NCBI GenBank assembly: GCA_934167305.1
Contig: CAKPKQ010000001.1
Span: forward strand, 1-64,000
Length of the DNA: 64,000 nucleotides
Origin: an uncultured Clostridia bacterium
GTDB taxonomy: Bacteria > Bacillota > Clostridia > TANB77 > CAG-508
Direction of reading: 5' to 3'
The position numbers and the translations under genes were made by a program. Within the stretch, counting starts at the first letter, position 1. The number at the start of each line of letters is the position of its first letter. Positions 54,933 to 64,000 of the stretch are shown piece after piece. The notes beneath the pieces were generated by a model. It was given only the letters and a program-made list of their open reading frames with translations, was not told the DNA's origin and ran no database searches.

Positions 54933-54945
54933 AAAGGAAATTAAA

Positions 54946-55773
54946 ATGGGAATAAAAAGATTCAGACCATATACTCCATCAAGAAGAAACATGACAGTTT
55001 CAACATTTGATGAAATTACAAAAAAAGAACCAGAAAAAACTCTATTAGCTACTAAAAAGAAAAATGCTGGTAGAAATTCATATGGTAGAATTACAGTAAG
55101 ACATCAAGGTGGAGGAAACAGACAAAAATATAGAATTATAGATTTTAAAAGAAATAAAGTTGATATGCCAGCAACTGTAGTTGGTATAGAATATGATCCA
55201 AACAGAAGCGCAAATATAGCTTTAATTCAATATGAAGACGGAGAAAAAGCATATATTTTAGCACCAGTTGGATTAAAAGATGGAGATAAAGTAGTTTCTG
55301 GAGATAAAGCAGATATTAAACCAGGTAACTGCATGAAAATTGAAAACATTCCAGTAGGTACAATGATTCATAATATTGAATTAAACCCTGGTCAAGGGGG
55401 AAAATTAGTTAGAGCTGCTGGTCAAGAAGCTCAATTAATGGCTAAAGAAGGAAAATATGCACATGTAAGATTACCTTCTGGCGAAATGAGATTAGTAATG
55501 GCTGTATGTAAAGCTACAATAGGAACAGTTGGAAATACAGACCATGAAAACATTAAATTAGGTAAAGCTGGTAGAACAAGACATATGGGAATTAGACCAA
55601 CTGTTAGAGGTTCTGTAATGAACCCAGTAGATCACCCTCATGGTGGTGGTGAAGGTAAAGCTCCAGTTGGACACGCAGGACCAATGACTCCTTGGGGTAA
55701 ACCAGCATTAGGATATAAGACAAGAAAGAAAAACAAAAAGAGTGATAAAATGATCACTAAACGTAGAAAGTAG
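54946..55773 (+). CDS. rplB: 50S ribosomal protein L2
   Basis: L2 is a core 23S-binding protein near the peptidyl transferase centre. The 275-residue protein starts [20 protein letters not shown] and has [20 protein letters not shown] and the conserved [17 protein letters not shown]. The ATG at 54946 follows GAAAGGAAA; an upstream in-frame start would precede that site. Confidence 0.97.
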   Translation: MGIKRFRPYTPSRRNMTVSTFDEITKKEPEKTLLATKKKNAGRNSYGRITVRHQGGGNRQKYRIIDFKRNKVDMPATVVGIEYDPNRSANIALIQYEDGEKAYILAPVGLKDGDKVVSGDKADIKPGNCMKIENIPVGTMIHNIELNPGQGGKLVRAAGQEAQLMAKEGKYAHVRLPSGEMRLVMAVCKATIGTVGNTDHENIKLGKAGRTRHMGIRPTVRGSVMNPVDHPHGGGEGKAPVGHAGPMTPWGKPALGYKTRKKNKKSDKMITKRRK

Positions 55774-55785
55774 GAGGTAAAATAA

Positions 55786-56064
55786 ATGTCAAGATCAAGT
55801 AAAAAAGTTCCATTTATTGCACCTGAATTATTAAAAAGAGTTAATGCAATGAATGAAAGTGGAAATAAAGAAGTAATAAAAACATGGTCAAGAGCTTCTA
55901 CTATATACCCACAAATGGTTGGACACACAATAGCTGTTCATGATGGTAGAAAACATGTACCTGTATATATTACAGAGGAAATGATTGGACATAAGTTAGG
56001 TGAATTTGCACCAACAAGAACATTTAAAGGTCACGCAGGAGATAAAACAACAACTAACAAATAA
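55786..56064 (+). CDS. rpsS: 30S ribosomal protein S19
   Basis: The 92-residue protein starts [20 protein letters not shown] and has [20 protein letters not shown] and the [18 protein letters not shown] end. AGGAGG precedes the ATG, 12 bases after rplB. Confidence 0.97.
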   Translation: MSRSSKKVPFIAPELLKRVNAMNESGNKEVIKTWSRASTIYPQMVGHTIAVHDGRKHVPVYITEEMIGHKLGEFAPTRTFKGHAGDKTTTNK

Positions 56065-56081
56065 TGAAAGGAGATAATAAA

Positions 56082-56435
56082 ATGGAGGAAAATAATATTC
56101 CAACAGCAGAAGCAACTCTAAGATATGCTAGAATTTCAGCTAGAAAAGTTAAAATAGTAGCAGACTTAATTAGAGGAAAAGATGTTGATGAAGCTTTAGC
56201 TATTGCAAAATATGCTCCAAAAGCATCAAGCGAAATTATTGAAAAATTATTGAAATCAGCTATTGCAAATGCTGAAAACAATCACCATATGGCACATGAA
56301 AAATTATATGTTGCTGAAATTTATGCAAATCAAGGTCCAACTCTAAAAAGAATTAGACCAGCTGCAAAAGGTAGTGCAGTTAGAATTAGAAAAAGAACAA
56401 GTCATATTACAATCGTATTAAAGGAAAGAGATTAA
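56082..56435 (+). CDS. rplV: 50S ribosomal protein L22
   Basis: The 117-residue protein has [20 protein letters not shown] and the tunnel beta hairpin [20 protein letters not shown]. The ATG at 56082 follows AAAGGAG (56066-56072), which would lie inside the coding region if the upstream ATG at 56064 were used. Confidence 0.96.
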   Translation: MEENNIPTAEATLRYARISARKVKIVADLIRGKDVDEALAIAKYAPKASSEIIEKLLKSAIANAENNHHMAHEKLYVAEIYANQGPTLKRIRPAAKGSAVRIRKRTSHITIVLKERD

Positions 56436-56454
56436 GAAAGGAGGACTTAACAAA

Positions 56455-57117
56455 ATGGGACAAAAAATGGATCCTAACGGATTAAGAGTAGGAATTATTA
56501 AAGACTGGAATTCAAAATGGTATGCAGATAAAAAGAATTTTAGTGATTACCTAGTTGAAGATCATAAAATCCGTGAATATGTTAAGAAAAAATTATACAT
56601 TGCAGGAATTTCTAAAGTTGAAATTGAAAGAACTGCAAAATTCGTTAAAGTAAACGTTTATACAGCAAAACCAGGTTTAGTAATTGGTAAAGGCGGAAAC
56701 CTTGCTGAAGAATTAAAAGCTGAGCTTGAAAAAATGATAGGTAAAACAGTTAACTTAAATATTGTTGAAGTTAAAAACATAGATGTTGATGCACAATTAG
56801 TTGCTGAAAACATTGCAGGACAACTAGAAAGAAGAATTTCATTCAGAAGAGCTATGAAACAATGTATGCAAAAAACTATGAAAGCAGGTGCTTTAGGTAT
56901 TAAAACTGCTGTATCTGGTAGATTAGGTGGAGCAGACATGGCTAGAACAGAGTTCTACAAAGAAGGAACAATTCCACTTCAAACTTTAAGAGCTGATATT
57001 GATTATGGATTTGCAGAAGCAGATACAACTTATGGAAAAATCGGTGTTAAAGTTTGGATATATAAAGGCGAAGTTCTTCCAGCTAAGAAAAAACAAGCAG
57101 AAGGGAGAGATGAGTAA
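56455..57117 (+). CDS. rpsC: 30S ribosomal protein S3
   Basis: The 220-residue protein starts [20 protein letters not shown], contains the KH motif region [20 protein letters not shown] and ends in a short Lys-rich tail. GAAAGGAGG precedes it. It overlaps rplP by one base. Confidence 0.97.
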   Translation: MGQKMDPNGLRVGIIKDWNSKWYADKKNFSDYLVEDHKIREYVKKKLYIAGISKVEIERTAKFVKVNVYTAKPGLVIGKGGNLAEELKAELEKMIGKTVNLNIVEVKNIDVDAQLVAENIAGQLERRISFRRAMKQCMQKTMKAGALGIKTAVSGRLGGADMARTEFYKEGTIPLQTLRADIDYGFAEADTTYGKIGVKVWIYKGEVLPAKKKQAEGRDE

Positions 57118-57557
57118 TGCCATTAATGCCAAAAAGAACAAAATATAGAAAACAACAAAAAGGTAGAATTAGAGGTAAAGCAACAAGAGGTAACACAGTT
57201 ACTGATGGAGAATTCGGACTACAATCACAAGAAATTGGTTTAATTACATCAAACCAAATTGAAGCAGCCCGTGTTGCTATGACTCGTTATATAAAAAGAG
57301 GTGGAAAGGTTTGGATTAAAATCTTCCCTGACAAACCAATAACATCAAAACCTATTGGTACTCGTATGGGTAAAGGTAAAGGTGCTGTTGAATACTGGGT
57401 AGCAGCTGTAAAGCCAGGTAGAGTTATGTTTGAAATAGCAGGTGTTCCAGAAGAAACTGCAAAAGAAGCTTTAAGATTAGCAGCTAATAAACTATCAGTA
57501 AAATGTAAGTTTGTCAAAAGAGAAACTGAAGTAGGTGGTGATAGCGATGAAGATTAA
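57117..57557 (+). CDS. rplP: 50S ribosomal protein L16
   Basis: The 146-residue protein starts [20 protein letters not shown] and has [20 protein letters not shown]. It overlaps rpsC by one base and rpmC by 11 bases. The end (GGDSDED) is acidic. Confidence 0.97.
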   Translation: MPLMPKRTKYRKQQKGRIRGKATRGNTVTDGEFGLQSQEIGLITSNQIEAARVAMTRYIKRGGKVWIKIFPDKPITSKPIGTRMGKGKGAVEYWVAAVKPGRVMFEIAGVPEETAKEALRLAANKLSVKCKFVKRETEVGGDSDED

Positions 57558-57750
57558 TAAAATAAAAGAAATGTCTTCACCAGAATTAGAGAAAGAATTA
57601 GTAGAACTAAAAAATGAATTATTTAAATTAAGATTTAGTTTAGCTACAAATGGATTAGATAATCCTATGAAAATTAAAGAAGTGAAAAAAGACATTGCAA
57701 GAATAAAAACAGTTCTAAAAGAAAGAGAATTAAAGGAGGGTGTAAACTAA
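57547..57750 (+). CDS. rpmC: 50S ribosomal protein L29
   Basis: The 67-residue protein starts [20 protein letters not shown] and has [20 protein letters not shown] and [16 protein letters not shown]. The start overlaps the end of rplP by 11 bases; translation is probably coupled. Confidence 0.95.
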   Translation: MKINKIKEMSSPELEKELVELKNELFKLRFSLATNGLDNPMKIKEVKKDIARIKTVLKERELKEGVN

Positions 57751-58013
57751 TGGAAGAAAGAAACCTTCGTAAAGAAATGATCGGTACAGTTGTTTCTGAC
57801 AAAATGGATAAGACAGTTGTAGTAGCTGTTCAAACTAATGTTATGAATAAAATGTACGGAAAAATTCAAAAAAGAACATACAAATTAAAAGCTCATGACG
57901 AAAACAATGAATGCCAAGCAGGAGATAAAGTTAGAGTAATGGAAACTAGACCACTTTCTAAAGATAAAAGATGGAGAGTAGTTGAGGTAGTTGAAAAGGC
58001 AGTTATTAAATAA
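57750..58013 (+). CDS. rpsQ: 30S ribosomal protein S17
   Basis: The 87-residue protein has [20 protein letters not shown] and [20 protein letters not shown]. It overlaps rpmC by one base and is followed by a 158-base structured gap. Confidence 0.96.
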   Translation: MEERNLRKEMIGTVVSDKMDKTVVVAVQTNVMNKMYGKIQKRTYKLKAHDENNECQAGDKVRVMETRPLSKDKRWRVVEVVEKAVIK

Positions 58014-58124
58014 ACAAAAAACTTCGTCTGGCGTTGTTGTCCATCACATAAAAAATCCTCGATGTGCAAAAAGCACACCTCCGGTTTTTTAGTTCGGACG
58101 CCTAGCCATACTCGTTTTTAGTTT
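58012..58124 (+). ncRNA. Structured spacer element, copy 2
   Basis: Outer stem AAACAAAAAAC pairs imperfectly with GTTTTTAGTTT. The internal loop GTTGTT (58033-58038) lies opposite GCCTA (58100-58104), between TGGC/GCCA and GTCC/GGAC stems. The tip has AAAAAA/TTTTTT and GTGC/GCAC hairpins. Stem sequences differ from copy 1 but pairing is kept. Confidence 0.6.
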
Positions 58125-58171
58125 ATTTAGAAAAAAATAGTGGATATATATTTAAGAAGGAGGATACCAAA

Positions 58172-58543
58172 ATGGTACAACAACAAAGTATATTAAAAGT
58201 TGCTGACAACACTGGTGCAAAAGAAATTATGTGTATCAGATGTTTAGGTGGTTCATATAGAAAATATGCTGGCGTAGGTGATATTATTGTTGCATCTGTA
58301 AAAACAGCTATACCTGGTGGTGGAGTTGTTAAAAAAGGTGATGTAGTAAAAGCTGTTGTTGTAAGAACTAAAAAGCCAATTAGAAGAGCAGATGGTTCTT
58401 ATGTAAGATTTGATGAAAATGCAGCTGTTATTATAAAAGATGATAAAACACCAAAAGGAACTCGTATATTTGGGCCAGTAGCTAGAGAATTAAGAGACGG
58501 AGAGTATATGAAGATTCTTTCTCTTGCCCCAGAAGTTCTTTAA
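58172..58543 (+). CDS. rplN: 50S ribosomal protein L14
   Basis: The 123-residue protein starts [20 protein letters not shown] and has [20 protein letters not shown] and [27 protein letters not shown] is upstream. Length is normal. Confidence 0.97.
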   Translation: MVQQQSILKVADNTGAKEIMCIRCLGGSYRKYAGVGDIIVASVKTAIPGGGVVKKGDVVKAVVVRTKKPIRRADGSYVRFDENAAVIIKDDKTPKGTRIFGPVARELRDGEYMKILSLAPEVL

Positions 58544-58544
58544 G

Positions 58545-58583
58545 CTGTTAGCGATAATGTCCTGTGGACATTGAGCATTACAG
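58545..58583 (+). other. Spacer hairpin with AGCGA/TGAGC internal loop, copy 1
   Basis: CTGT and AATGTCC pair with GGACATT and ACAG. The internal loop contains AGCGA opposite TGAGC, where GA can face GA. It starts two bases after the rplN stop. Confidence 0.5.
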
Positions 58584-58596
58584 ATTAAAGATGCGA

Positions 58597-58658
58597 GACT
58601 TTAAAAATTGTAAGCGAAGATAGCCCTTAGGCTAGATGAGCGCACAAGTTTTTAAGTC
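58597..58658 (+). other. Spacer hairpin with AGCGA/TGAGC internal loop, copy 2
   Basis: GACTT, AAAAA and TAGCC pair with GGCTA, TTTTT and AAGTC. An AGCGA opposite TGAGC loop recurs in the middle, as in the neighbour at 58545-58583. This hairpin family is distinct from the GTCGTT/GCCTA elements. Confidence 0.5.
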
Positions 58659-58763
58659 ATAGCTTCTATAAGCTTGTATTATAAGAAATTTAAAATAATA
58701 GACAATAAATTAAAAAATAACAGAGAACCTTATAAATTTGAAAAGAAGAGGTGAAAAGTAAAT

Positions 58764-59072
58764 ATGAAAATTAAAAAAGGTGATACAGTTAAAGTTTTAT
58801 CTGGAAATGATAAAGGAAAAACTGGAGAAGTTTTAGAAGTAATTCCAAAAACACAAAAAGTAATTGTTAAAGGTGTTAATATTCGTAAAAAACATGTTAA
58901 ACCAAGAAAACAAGGAGAAGAAGGCGGAATTATTCCAGTAGAATGTAGCATACATAGTAGCAAAGTAAATGTAGTATGTCCAAAATGCAATAAAGCAACA
59001 AGAATTGGTTACTTAGTAGAAGGAGATACAAAAGTACGTGTTTGCAAAAAATGTGGAAATAAATTAAAGTAG
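58764..59072 (+). CDS. rplX: 50S ribosomal protein L24
   Basis: The 102-residue protein starts [20 protein letters not shown] (KOW motif) and ends with two CxxC pairs ([13 protein letters not shown] and [12 protein letters not shown]), a zinc-ribbon form. AAGAGGTG lies upstream; the preceding gap of 220 bases holds two hairpins. Confidence 0.96.
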   Translation: MKIKKGDTVKVLSGNDKGKTGEVLEVIPKTQKVIVKGVNIRKKHVKPRKQGEEGGIIPVECSIHSSKVNVVCPKCNKATRIGYLVEGDTKVRVCKKCGNKLK

Positions 59073-59094
59073 GAAGGAGGTCTATTAAAGACTT

Positions 59095-59634
59095 ATGGAA
59101 ATATTAAAAGAACAATATCAAAAAGAAGTTGTACCTGCATTGATGAAAAAATTTAACTATAAATCAGTAATGGAAGTTCCAAAACTAGAAAAAATAGTTA
59201 TCAATGTTGGATTAGGAGACATGAAAGATAATCCAAAAGCATTAGACAACACAATAAATGATTTAAAAATAATTACAGGTCAAACTCCAATAGTAACAAA
59301 AGCAAAAAAAGCTATTGCTGCTTTCAAAATTAGAGAAGGTGTTAATATTGGATGCAAAGTTACATTAAGAAGTGGAAAAATGTATGATTTCGCATACAAA
59401 CTATTTAATGTAGCATTACCTAGAGTAAGAGATTTTAGAGGAGTATCTAATAATTCATTTGACGGTAGAGGAAATTATTCAATGGGAATTAGAGAACAAT
59501 TAATTTTCCCAGAAATCGAATATGATAAAATTGACAAAATTAGAGGTATGGATATAATATTCGTTACTACTGCTAAGACAGATGAAGAAGCAAAAGAATT
59601 GCTTTCATTATTAGGAATGCCATTCCAAAATTAA
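59095..59634 (+). CDS. rplE: 50S ribosomal protein L5
   Basis: The 179-residue protein has [20 protein letters not shown], the 5S-RNA-binding region [20 protein letters not shown] and [29 protein letters not shown] precedes it. A small hairpin (TCTTG/CAAGA) fills the following gap. Confidence 0.97.
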   Translation: MEILKEQYQKEVVPALMKKFNYKSVMEVPKLEKIVINVGLGDMKDNPKALDNTINDLKIITGQTPIVTKAKKAIAAFKIREGVNIGCKVTLRSGKMYDFAYKLFNVALPRVRDFRGVSNNSFDGRGNYSMGIREQLIFPEIEYDKIDKIRGMDIIFVTTAKTDEEAKELLSLLGMPFQN

Positions 59635-59687
59635 TTATAAACTGCGTCTTGCGCTGTCAAGAGGCGAGTGTAAGAAAGGAGAAATAA

Positions 59688-59873
59688 ATGGCTAAGAAGT
59701 CTTTAAAAGTTAAACAACAAAGAGAACAAAAATACAAAACAAGAGAATATAATCGTTGTAAAATTTGTGGAAGACCACATGCTTATATAAGAAAATATGG
59801 AATTTGCCGTGTTTGCTTTAGAGAATTAGCTCATAAGGGAGAGATTCCAGGAGTTAAGAAGGCTAGCTGGTAA
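59688..59873 (+). CDS. rpsZ: 30S ribosomal protein S14, zinc-binding type
   Basis: The 61-residue type Z protein has two CxxC pairs ([16 protein letters not shown] and ICRVCFREL). Zinc-free S14 paralogues are not seen here. AAAGGAG is upstream. Confidence 0.97.
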   Translation: MAKKSLKVKQQREQKYKTREYNRCKICGRPHAYIRKYGICRVCFRELAHKGEIPGVKKASW

Positions 59874-59874
59874 A

Positions 59875-59998
59875 AATTTGCTTGAAAATCAGCAGCCTGC
59901 GTCGTTAAACTTCATAAAAATTTTTTCAACATACAAACGTATAGTTTCAAAAATTTTTATTTTGTTTGCCTAGCATTCTACTAATTTTGAAGCAAATT
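59875..59998 (+). ncRNA. Structured spacer element, copy 3
   Basis: AATTTGCTT pairs with AAGCAAATT as the outer stem. The internal loop GTCGTT (59901-59906) lies opposite GCCTA (59968-59972) between TGC/GCA and AAAC/GTTT stems. The tip is an ATAC/GTAT hairpin like copy 1 above an AAAAATTTTT stem. It starts two bases after the rpsZ stop. Confidence 0.6.
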
Positions 59999-60030
59999 AA
60001 GTAAGAAAACAAAAAAAGGAGGGAATAAAT

Positions 60031-60429
60031 TTGAATACAACAGATCCAATCGCAGATATGTTAACAAGAATTAGAAATGCAAATAGTAAAAAGCATAAAA
60101 CAGTTGATGTTCCAGCTTCAAATATGAAAAAAGCTATTGCTGATATTCTATTTAAAGAGGGATACATTGCTGCTTATGAAGAGATAAATGATAACACTCA
60201 AGGTGTGATTCGTATTACTTTAAAATATGATGAAAAAGGTGCAAGAGTAATTGATGGTTTAAAGAGAATTAGTAAACCAGGATTAAGAGTATATGCATCT
60301 AAAGAAGAATTACCACAAGTTCTTAATGGTTTAGGTATTGCTTTAATTTCTACTTCAAAAGGAATTAAAACAGATAGAGAAGCAAGAGCAGAAGGACTTG
60401 GAGGAGAAGTATTAGCATATATTTGGTAG
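60031..60429 (+). CDS. rpsH: 30S ribosomal protein S8
   Basis: The 132-residue protein starts from TTG at 60031 ([20 protein letters not shown]), six bases after AAGGAGGG; no ATG is in a better place. It has [20 protein letters not shown] and [20 protein letters not shown], both diagnostic. Confidence 0.97.
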   Translation: MNTTDPIADMLTRIRNANSKKHKTVDVPASNMKKAIADILFKEGYIAAYEEINDNTQGVIRITLKYDEKGARVIDGLKRISKPGLRVYASKEELPQVLNGLGIALISTSKGIKTDREARAEGLGGEVLAYIW

Positions 60430-60447
60430 GAAAGGAGGAACTAAAAA

Positions 60448-60987
60448 ATGTCAAGAATAGGAAATAAACCTATTACTGTACCAGAAGGAGTAGAAGTTAC
60501 ACTAAATGATAATCATATAGTTGTAAAAGGACCAAAAGGTACATTAGAAAAAGATCTACACAGAAATATGACAGTTACTGTAGAAGGAAATACTATTACA
60601 GTAACAAGACCAAACGATGAGGCTGAAAATAGAAGCTTACATGGTTTAACAAGAACTTTAATCAGTAACATGGTTGAAGGTGTTGTTCATGAATTTAAAA
60701 GAAACTTAGAAATAAATGGTGTTGGTTATAGAGCACAAAAAAAGGGTAATGACTTAGTATTAAGCTTAGGTTATTCTCATCCAGTTGAAATTAAAGCTCC
60801 AGAAGGAATTAGTTTTGACTTAGCAGATGCTAACCACATCACAGTAAGAGGAATAGATAAAGAATTGGTTGGTCAAACAGCTGCAGTTATTAGAACAAAA
60901 AGACCACCAGAAGTATATAGAGGTAAAGGTATTAAATATGCTGAAGAGCATATTAGACGTAAAGAGGGTAAAGCTGGCAAGAAATAG
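60448..60987 (+). CDS. rplF: 50S ribosomal protein L6
   Basis: The 179-residue protein starts MSRIGNKPITVPEGVEVTLN and has GRGIDKELVGQ-like RGIDKELVGQTAAVIRTKRP and YRGKGIKYAEEHIRRKEGKA. AAAGGAGG precedes it. Confidence 0.97.
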   Translation: MSRIGNKPITVPEGVEVTLNDNHIVVKGPKGTLEKDLHRNMTVTVEGNTITVTRPNDEAENRSLHGLTRTLISNMVEGVVHEFKRNLEINGVGYRAQKKGNDLVLSLGYSHPVEIKAPEGISFDLADANHITVRGIDKELVGQTAAVIRTKRPPEVYRGKGIKYAEEHIRRKEGKAGKK

Positions 60988-61051
60988 AATTTAAATAATA
61001 ATTAGTTCTTAATATTATTAACGCTGCTACGTTAATAGAAAGGAGAAAAAG

Positions 61052-61411
61052 ATGATTAAGAAAATAGATAGAAAAGCTGAAAGAGAAAGAAGACATGCAA
61101 GAGTACGTAATAAAATTTCTGGAACAGCAGATCGTCCAAGATTATGTGTATTTAGAAGCAATAGTAACCTTTTTGTACAAGTAATTGATGATGTTGCAGG
61201 AAATACTCTAGTTCAAGCTTCTACTCTAGATAAAGAAGTAAAAACAAAACATTCAAATAAAGAAGCTGCTAAAGAAGTAGGAAACTTAGTTGCAAAAAGA
61301 GCTTTAGAAAAAAACATAAAAGAAGTTGTTTTTGATAGAGGCGGTTATATTTATCACGGTGTTATAAAAGAATTAGCAGAAGCAGCCAGAGAAGGCGGAT
61401 TAACATTTTAA
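61052..61411 (+). CDS. rplR: 50S ribosomal protein L18
   Basis: The 119-residue protein has [20 protein letters not shown] and [15 protein letters not shown] and ends in [16 protein letters not shown] is upstream. An ATTAACG/CGTTAAT hairpin lies at about 61017-61036 in the gap before it. Confidence 0.97.
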   Translation: MIKKIDRKAERERRHARVRNKISGTADRPRLCVFRSNSNLFVQVIDDVAGNTLVQASTLDKEVKTKHSNKEAAKEVGNLVAKRALEKNIKEVVFDRGGYIYHGVIKELAEAAREGGLTF

Positions 61412-61428
61412 AAAGGAGGGAAATTAAA

Positions 61429-61920
61429 GTGCAATCAGAAAATACATCAGAATTAAAAGAAAAAGTAGTTGCAATCAACAGAGTAGCTAAAGTTGTTAAA
61501 GGTGGTAGAACTTTTAGATTTAGTGCTGTAGTTGTTGTTGGTGATGAAAATGGACATATTGGTGTAGGAAATGGAAAAGCTGCTGAAGTTCCAGATGCTA
61601 TAAAGAAAGCTATTGAAGAAGCTAAAAAGAACTTAGTTGAAGTTCCAGTTGTAGGAACAACAATTCCTCATGAATATGTAGGTAAATTTGGAAGTGCTAG
61701 TGTTATATTAAAACCAGCTGCAGAAGGTACTGGAGTTATCGCTGGAGGTAGCGTAAGACCAGTTCTAGAACTTGCAGGTTACAAAGATATTAGAACTAAA
61801 GTTGTTGGAACAAACAACCCAAGAAACGTTGTTTATGCTACAATCGAGGGGTTAAAAAGCATGAAAACAGCAGAACAAGTTGCTAAAAAAAGAGGAAAAA
61901 CAGTAGCTGAAATATTATAA
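61429..61920 (+). CDS. rpsE: 30S ribosomal protein S5
   Basis: The 163-residue protein starts from GTG at 61429 and has [20 protein letters not shown] and [28 protein letters not shown] precedes the start. rpmD (L30) normally follows here but is missing; rplO comes next. Confidence 0.96.
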   Translation: MQSENTSELKEKVVAINRVAKVVKGGRTFRFSAVVVVGDENGHIGVGNGKAAEVPDAIKKAIEEAKKNLVEVPVVGTTIPHEYVGKFGSASVILKPAAEGTGVIAGGSVRPVLELAGYKDIRTKVVGTNNPRNVVYATIEGLKSMKTAEQVAKKRGKTVAEIL

Positions 61921-61967
61921 GTTAATAACATATAAATTGATAAAAAAATAGGAGGTGTAATCGCAAA

Positions 61968-62405
61968 ATGAAATTAGACGAATTAAAACCAGCACAAAAA
62001 ACAAAAAAGAGAACAGTAGTAGGTCGTGGAGTTGGTTCAGGTCTTGGAAAAACTTCTGGAAGAGGACATAAAGGTCAAAAAGCAAGAAGTGGTGGAGGAG
62101 TTAGAAGAGGCTTTGAAGGTGGTCAAACTCCTTTATATAGAAGATTACCAAAAAGAGGATTTAATAATAGCGTTCATGCAAACGATTATGTAGAAGTAAC
62201 ACTTACAATGCTTAATAAATCAAGCAAAGAAGATGTTACAGCTGAAAGCTTAATTGAAGACGGAATTATTCGTAAAGAAAAAGACGGCATCGTTATACTT
62301 GCTACAGGTAAATTAGACAAAAAAGTTAATGTAAAAGCTGTAAAATTCACTAAAGCTGCTAAAGAAAAAATTGAAGCTTTAGGAGGAAAGGCTGAGGTGA
62401 TTTAA
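61968..62405 (+). CDS. rplO: 50S ribosomal protein L15
   Basis: The 145-residue protein starts [20 protein letters not shown] and has [20 protein letters not shown] and [24 protein letters not shown] is upstream. It overlaps secY by one base. Confidence 0.97.
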   Translation: MKLDELKPAQKTKKRTVVGRGVGSGLGKTSGRGHKGQKARSGGGVRRGFEGGQTPLYRRLPKRGFNNSVHANDYVEVTLTMLNKSSKEDVTAESLIEDGIIRKEKDGIVILATGKLDKKVNVKAVKFTKAAKEKIEALGGKAEVI

Positions 62406-63730
62406 TGTTTAAGACTATTGTTAATGCATTTAAAACTCCAGACGTTAGAAAAAGAATTTTATATACATTACTTTTAATAGTATTATTTAGACTAGGCTGT
62501 TTTATTACAGTACCTGGTGTAAATACACTTACATTAAATGAAGCTATGTCTGGTGCAAGTAATGGTATAGCAGGACTTATAGATTTAATCTCAGGAGGTG
62601 CATTCTCTAGATTTTCTATATTTGCTATGACTATTACACCATATATTACTTCTTCAATTGTAATTCAATTGTTAGGAATGGTTATTCCTTCATTAGAGAG
62701 ATTAATGAAGGAAGGTGGAGAAGAAGGTAGAAATAAAATAAACAAATATACTAAAATTTTAACAGTTATTCTTGCTTTAATTGAAGGTATAGGTTTATAT
62801 TTAACATACAAATCTTCTGGTATATTCGTAAAAACAGATTTCTTAACAGGATTTTTAGTAGTTATTTCACTAATGGCAGGAACATCACTTTTGATGTGGC
62901 TTGGAGATCAAATTACAAATAAGGGTATAGGAAATGGTATTTCTATGATTATATTTGTAGGTATTATTTCAGGTTTACCAAGTGCAGTAACTATGATTTG
63001 GAAGTTGATTTTTGGAACAGGATCATTTAGTATGACAGGATTATTAACTTCTTTAGCAATTATTGTAGGAGCAATTATTTTAATTGCTGGGGTTGTATTT
63101 GTACAACAAGCAGAAAGAAGAATTCCTGTACAATACGCTAAAAAAGTAGTAGGAAGAAAAATGGTAGGAGCACAAAATACTAATATTCCGCTAAAACTAG
63201 CTATGGCTGGTGTTATGCCTATTATATTTGCTTCATCATTTATGACATTTCCAGCTATGATTATTCAAATGTTTGCACCAAATATTGCAAATGAAACTGG
63301 CTTCTGGTCAGTAATATATAAATTCTCAATTGCAACTTCAACATCAGCTGTGCCTATTGGCTACACTATTGCAAATGCAATTGTATACTTATTATTAATT
63401 GTTGGATTTACATTTTTCTATACTTATGCAACATTTAACCCTGCAGAAGTATCAAGTAATATTAAGAAGAATGGTGGATTCATACCAGGAATTAGAGCAG
63501 GAAAGCCAACAACAGATTATTTATCATCAGTTTTATCTAAACTATTATGGTTTGGTGGACTATTCTTAGCAATTATAGCAATTTTACCTATGCTTGCAAG
63601 ATTTATACCAAATGTAAACTTAGCATTTGGTGGTACATCAATATTAATCGTTGTGGGTGTTGCACTTGAAATGGTACAACAATTAGAGTCTTTACTTGTT
63701 ATGAGACACTACAAGGGCTTTTTGGACTAA
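62405..63730 (+). CDS. secY: Preprotein translocase subunit SecY
   Basis: SecY is the channel of the Sec translocon. The 441-residue protein has ten membrane helices, with FRLGCFITVPGVNTLTLNEA, FSIFAMTITPYITSSIVIQL, QITNKGIGNGISMIIFVGII and QAERRIPVQYAKKVVGRKMV as family marks. It starts one base inside the end of rplO, so translation is coupled. It is followed by copy 4 of the spacer element and then adk. Confidence 0.97.
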   Translation: MFKTIVNAFKTPDVRKRILYTLLLIVLFRLGCFITVPGVNTLTLNEAMSGASNGIAGLIDLISGGAFSRFSIFAMTITPYITSSIVIQLLGMVIPSLERLMKEGGEEGRNKINKYTKILTVILALIEGIGLYLTYKSSGIFVKTDFLTGFLVVISLMAGTSLLMWLGDQITNKGIGNGISMIIFVGIISGLPSAVTMIWKLIFGTGSFSMTGLLTSLAIIVGAIILIAGVVFVQQAERRIPVQYAKKVVGRKMVGAQNTNIPLKLAMAGVMPIIFASSFMTFPAMIIQMFAPNIANETGFWSVIYKFSIATSTSAVPIGYTIANAIVYLLLIVGFTFFYTYATFNPAEVSSNIKKNGGFIPGIRAGKPTTDYLSSVLSKLLWFGGLFLAIIAILPMLARFIPNVNLAFGGTSILIVVGVALEMVQQLESLLVMRHYKGFLD

Positions 63731-63854
63731 TTTGAAAAATAATTGCCATTCTGCTTCGTTAGAATTCATTTGAAACGCGGTTACAACCCAAAAGGTTGCG
63801 CCCTTGCCTTTCAAATAAATTCTGCCTTGCATAATAACAATTCTTTTCCAAATT
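63729..63854 (+). ncRNA. Structured spacer element, copy 4
   Basis: AATTTGAAAAA pairs with TTTTCCAAATT as the outer stem, overlapping the secY stop. The internal loop TTCGTT (63755-63760) lies opposite GCCTT (63824-63828), a paired change from copy 1. The tip is CAACC/GGTTG in place of CATAC/GTATG in copy 1, so pairing is kept while the sequence changes. Confidence 0.65.
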
Positions 63855-63972
63855 GGATTGTAGAGAAAATAAAAAATAATAAATAAGATATATTTTTAAA
63901 ATTAGGGCAGATGGGGCGGACAGGTGTAAAAACTGGTTCCGTCCGTAATGCGTGAAGGGAGAACTAAAAACT

Positions 63973-64000
63973 ATGTATATTATTATGTTAGGAGCTCCAG
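63973..64000 (+). CDS. adk: Adenylate kinase, first codons (truncated by window edge)
   Basis: The last 28 bases read MYIIMLGAP, the start of the adenylate kinase P-loop (usual form MNIILLGPPGAGKGT). AAGGGAG lies upstream. secY-adk is the standard order. Only nine codons are visible. Confidence 0.85.

Noticed and set aside
61921..61967. rpmD hidden between rpsE and rplO
   Set aside because: The gap is only 47 bases, too short for L30.

Overview
The window is AT-rich, mostly + strand bacterial chromosome from a low-GC, spore-forming member of the Clostridia/Firmicutes. The evidence is a spoIVB peptidase gene, spoVG behind a sigma-H-type promoter, DisA and CdaA diadenylate cyclases, SepF and DivIVA, MurC, sortase with an LPXTG-type substrate, CIRCE-type control of groESL, the Firmicutes S10-spc ribosomal gene order and strong AGGAGG ribosome sites. 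It is probably an uncultivated gut lineage, but nothing here fixes genus or species.

Layout. 0-5 kb: pyrG (5' end missing), groES-groEL, mtaB. 5-10 kb: an ORFan, a short alaS with a HIT gene, a sortase, tRNA-His and tRNA-Gln, and a pilin-like protein with a compositionally distinct C-terminus. 10-11.4 kb: an ORFan on the minus strand and three microprotein genes. 11.5-18.6 kb: mutL, miaA, an HlyD-like adaptor, sepF, divIVA, rsmD. 18.6-30.7 kb: ftsK/spoIIIE, a coiled-coil protein, a beta-CASP metallo-hydrolase, a GH15 enzyme, a REP-associated tyrosine transposase (RAYT) with four palindromic repeats, radA-disA, a membrane-anchored cyclophilin. 30.9-33.3 kb: cdaA-truA and small membrane proteins. 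33.5-45.8 kb: a Tad-like pilus/secretion locus with unusual pilin-like proteins. 45.8-52.2 kb: spoIVB, a transglutaminase-like protein, murC (minus), spoVG, a third ORFan (minus), and a cell-wall-anchored LRR/Ig-like protein. 52.2-64 kb: the S10-spc ribosomal operon through secY to the first codons of adk, with structured spacers between genes.

The most striking observation is a shared recoding pattern. Three genes (radA, the tadA-like ATPase, a pilus protein) are each broken by one apparent +1 frameshift. Each break is an in-frame CGG followed by A, and skipping the C gives GGA (Gly) and restores the protein. In two cases the restored Gly sits at a conserved motif position: CPGC in the RadA zinc finger and the Walker A loop of TadA. 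Reading by eye, I found no other in-frame CGG in any recognisable core gene of the window. CGG is otherwise in frame only in three ORFans of higher G+C (six codons). This suggests CGG is unassigned or starved here and that CGGA acts as a +1 frameshift or four-base Gly codon. Shared sequencing error remains the main rival explanation.

A second candidate system is a family of four about 110-125 nt hairpin elements in ribosomal-operon spacers. They share an internal loop (GUCGUU-like on the left strand, GCCUA-like on the right) while their stems differ in sequence but keep pairing, and all four lie in the direction of transcription.
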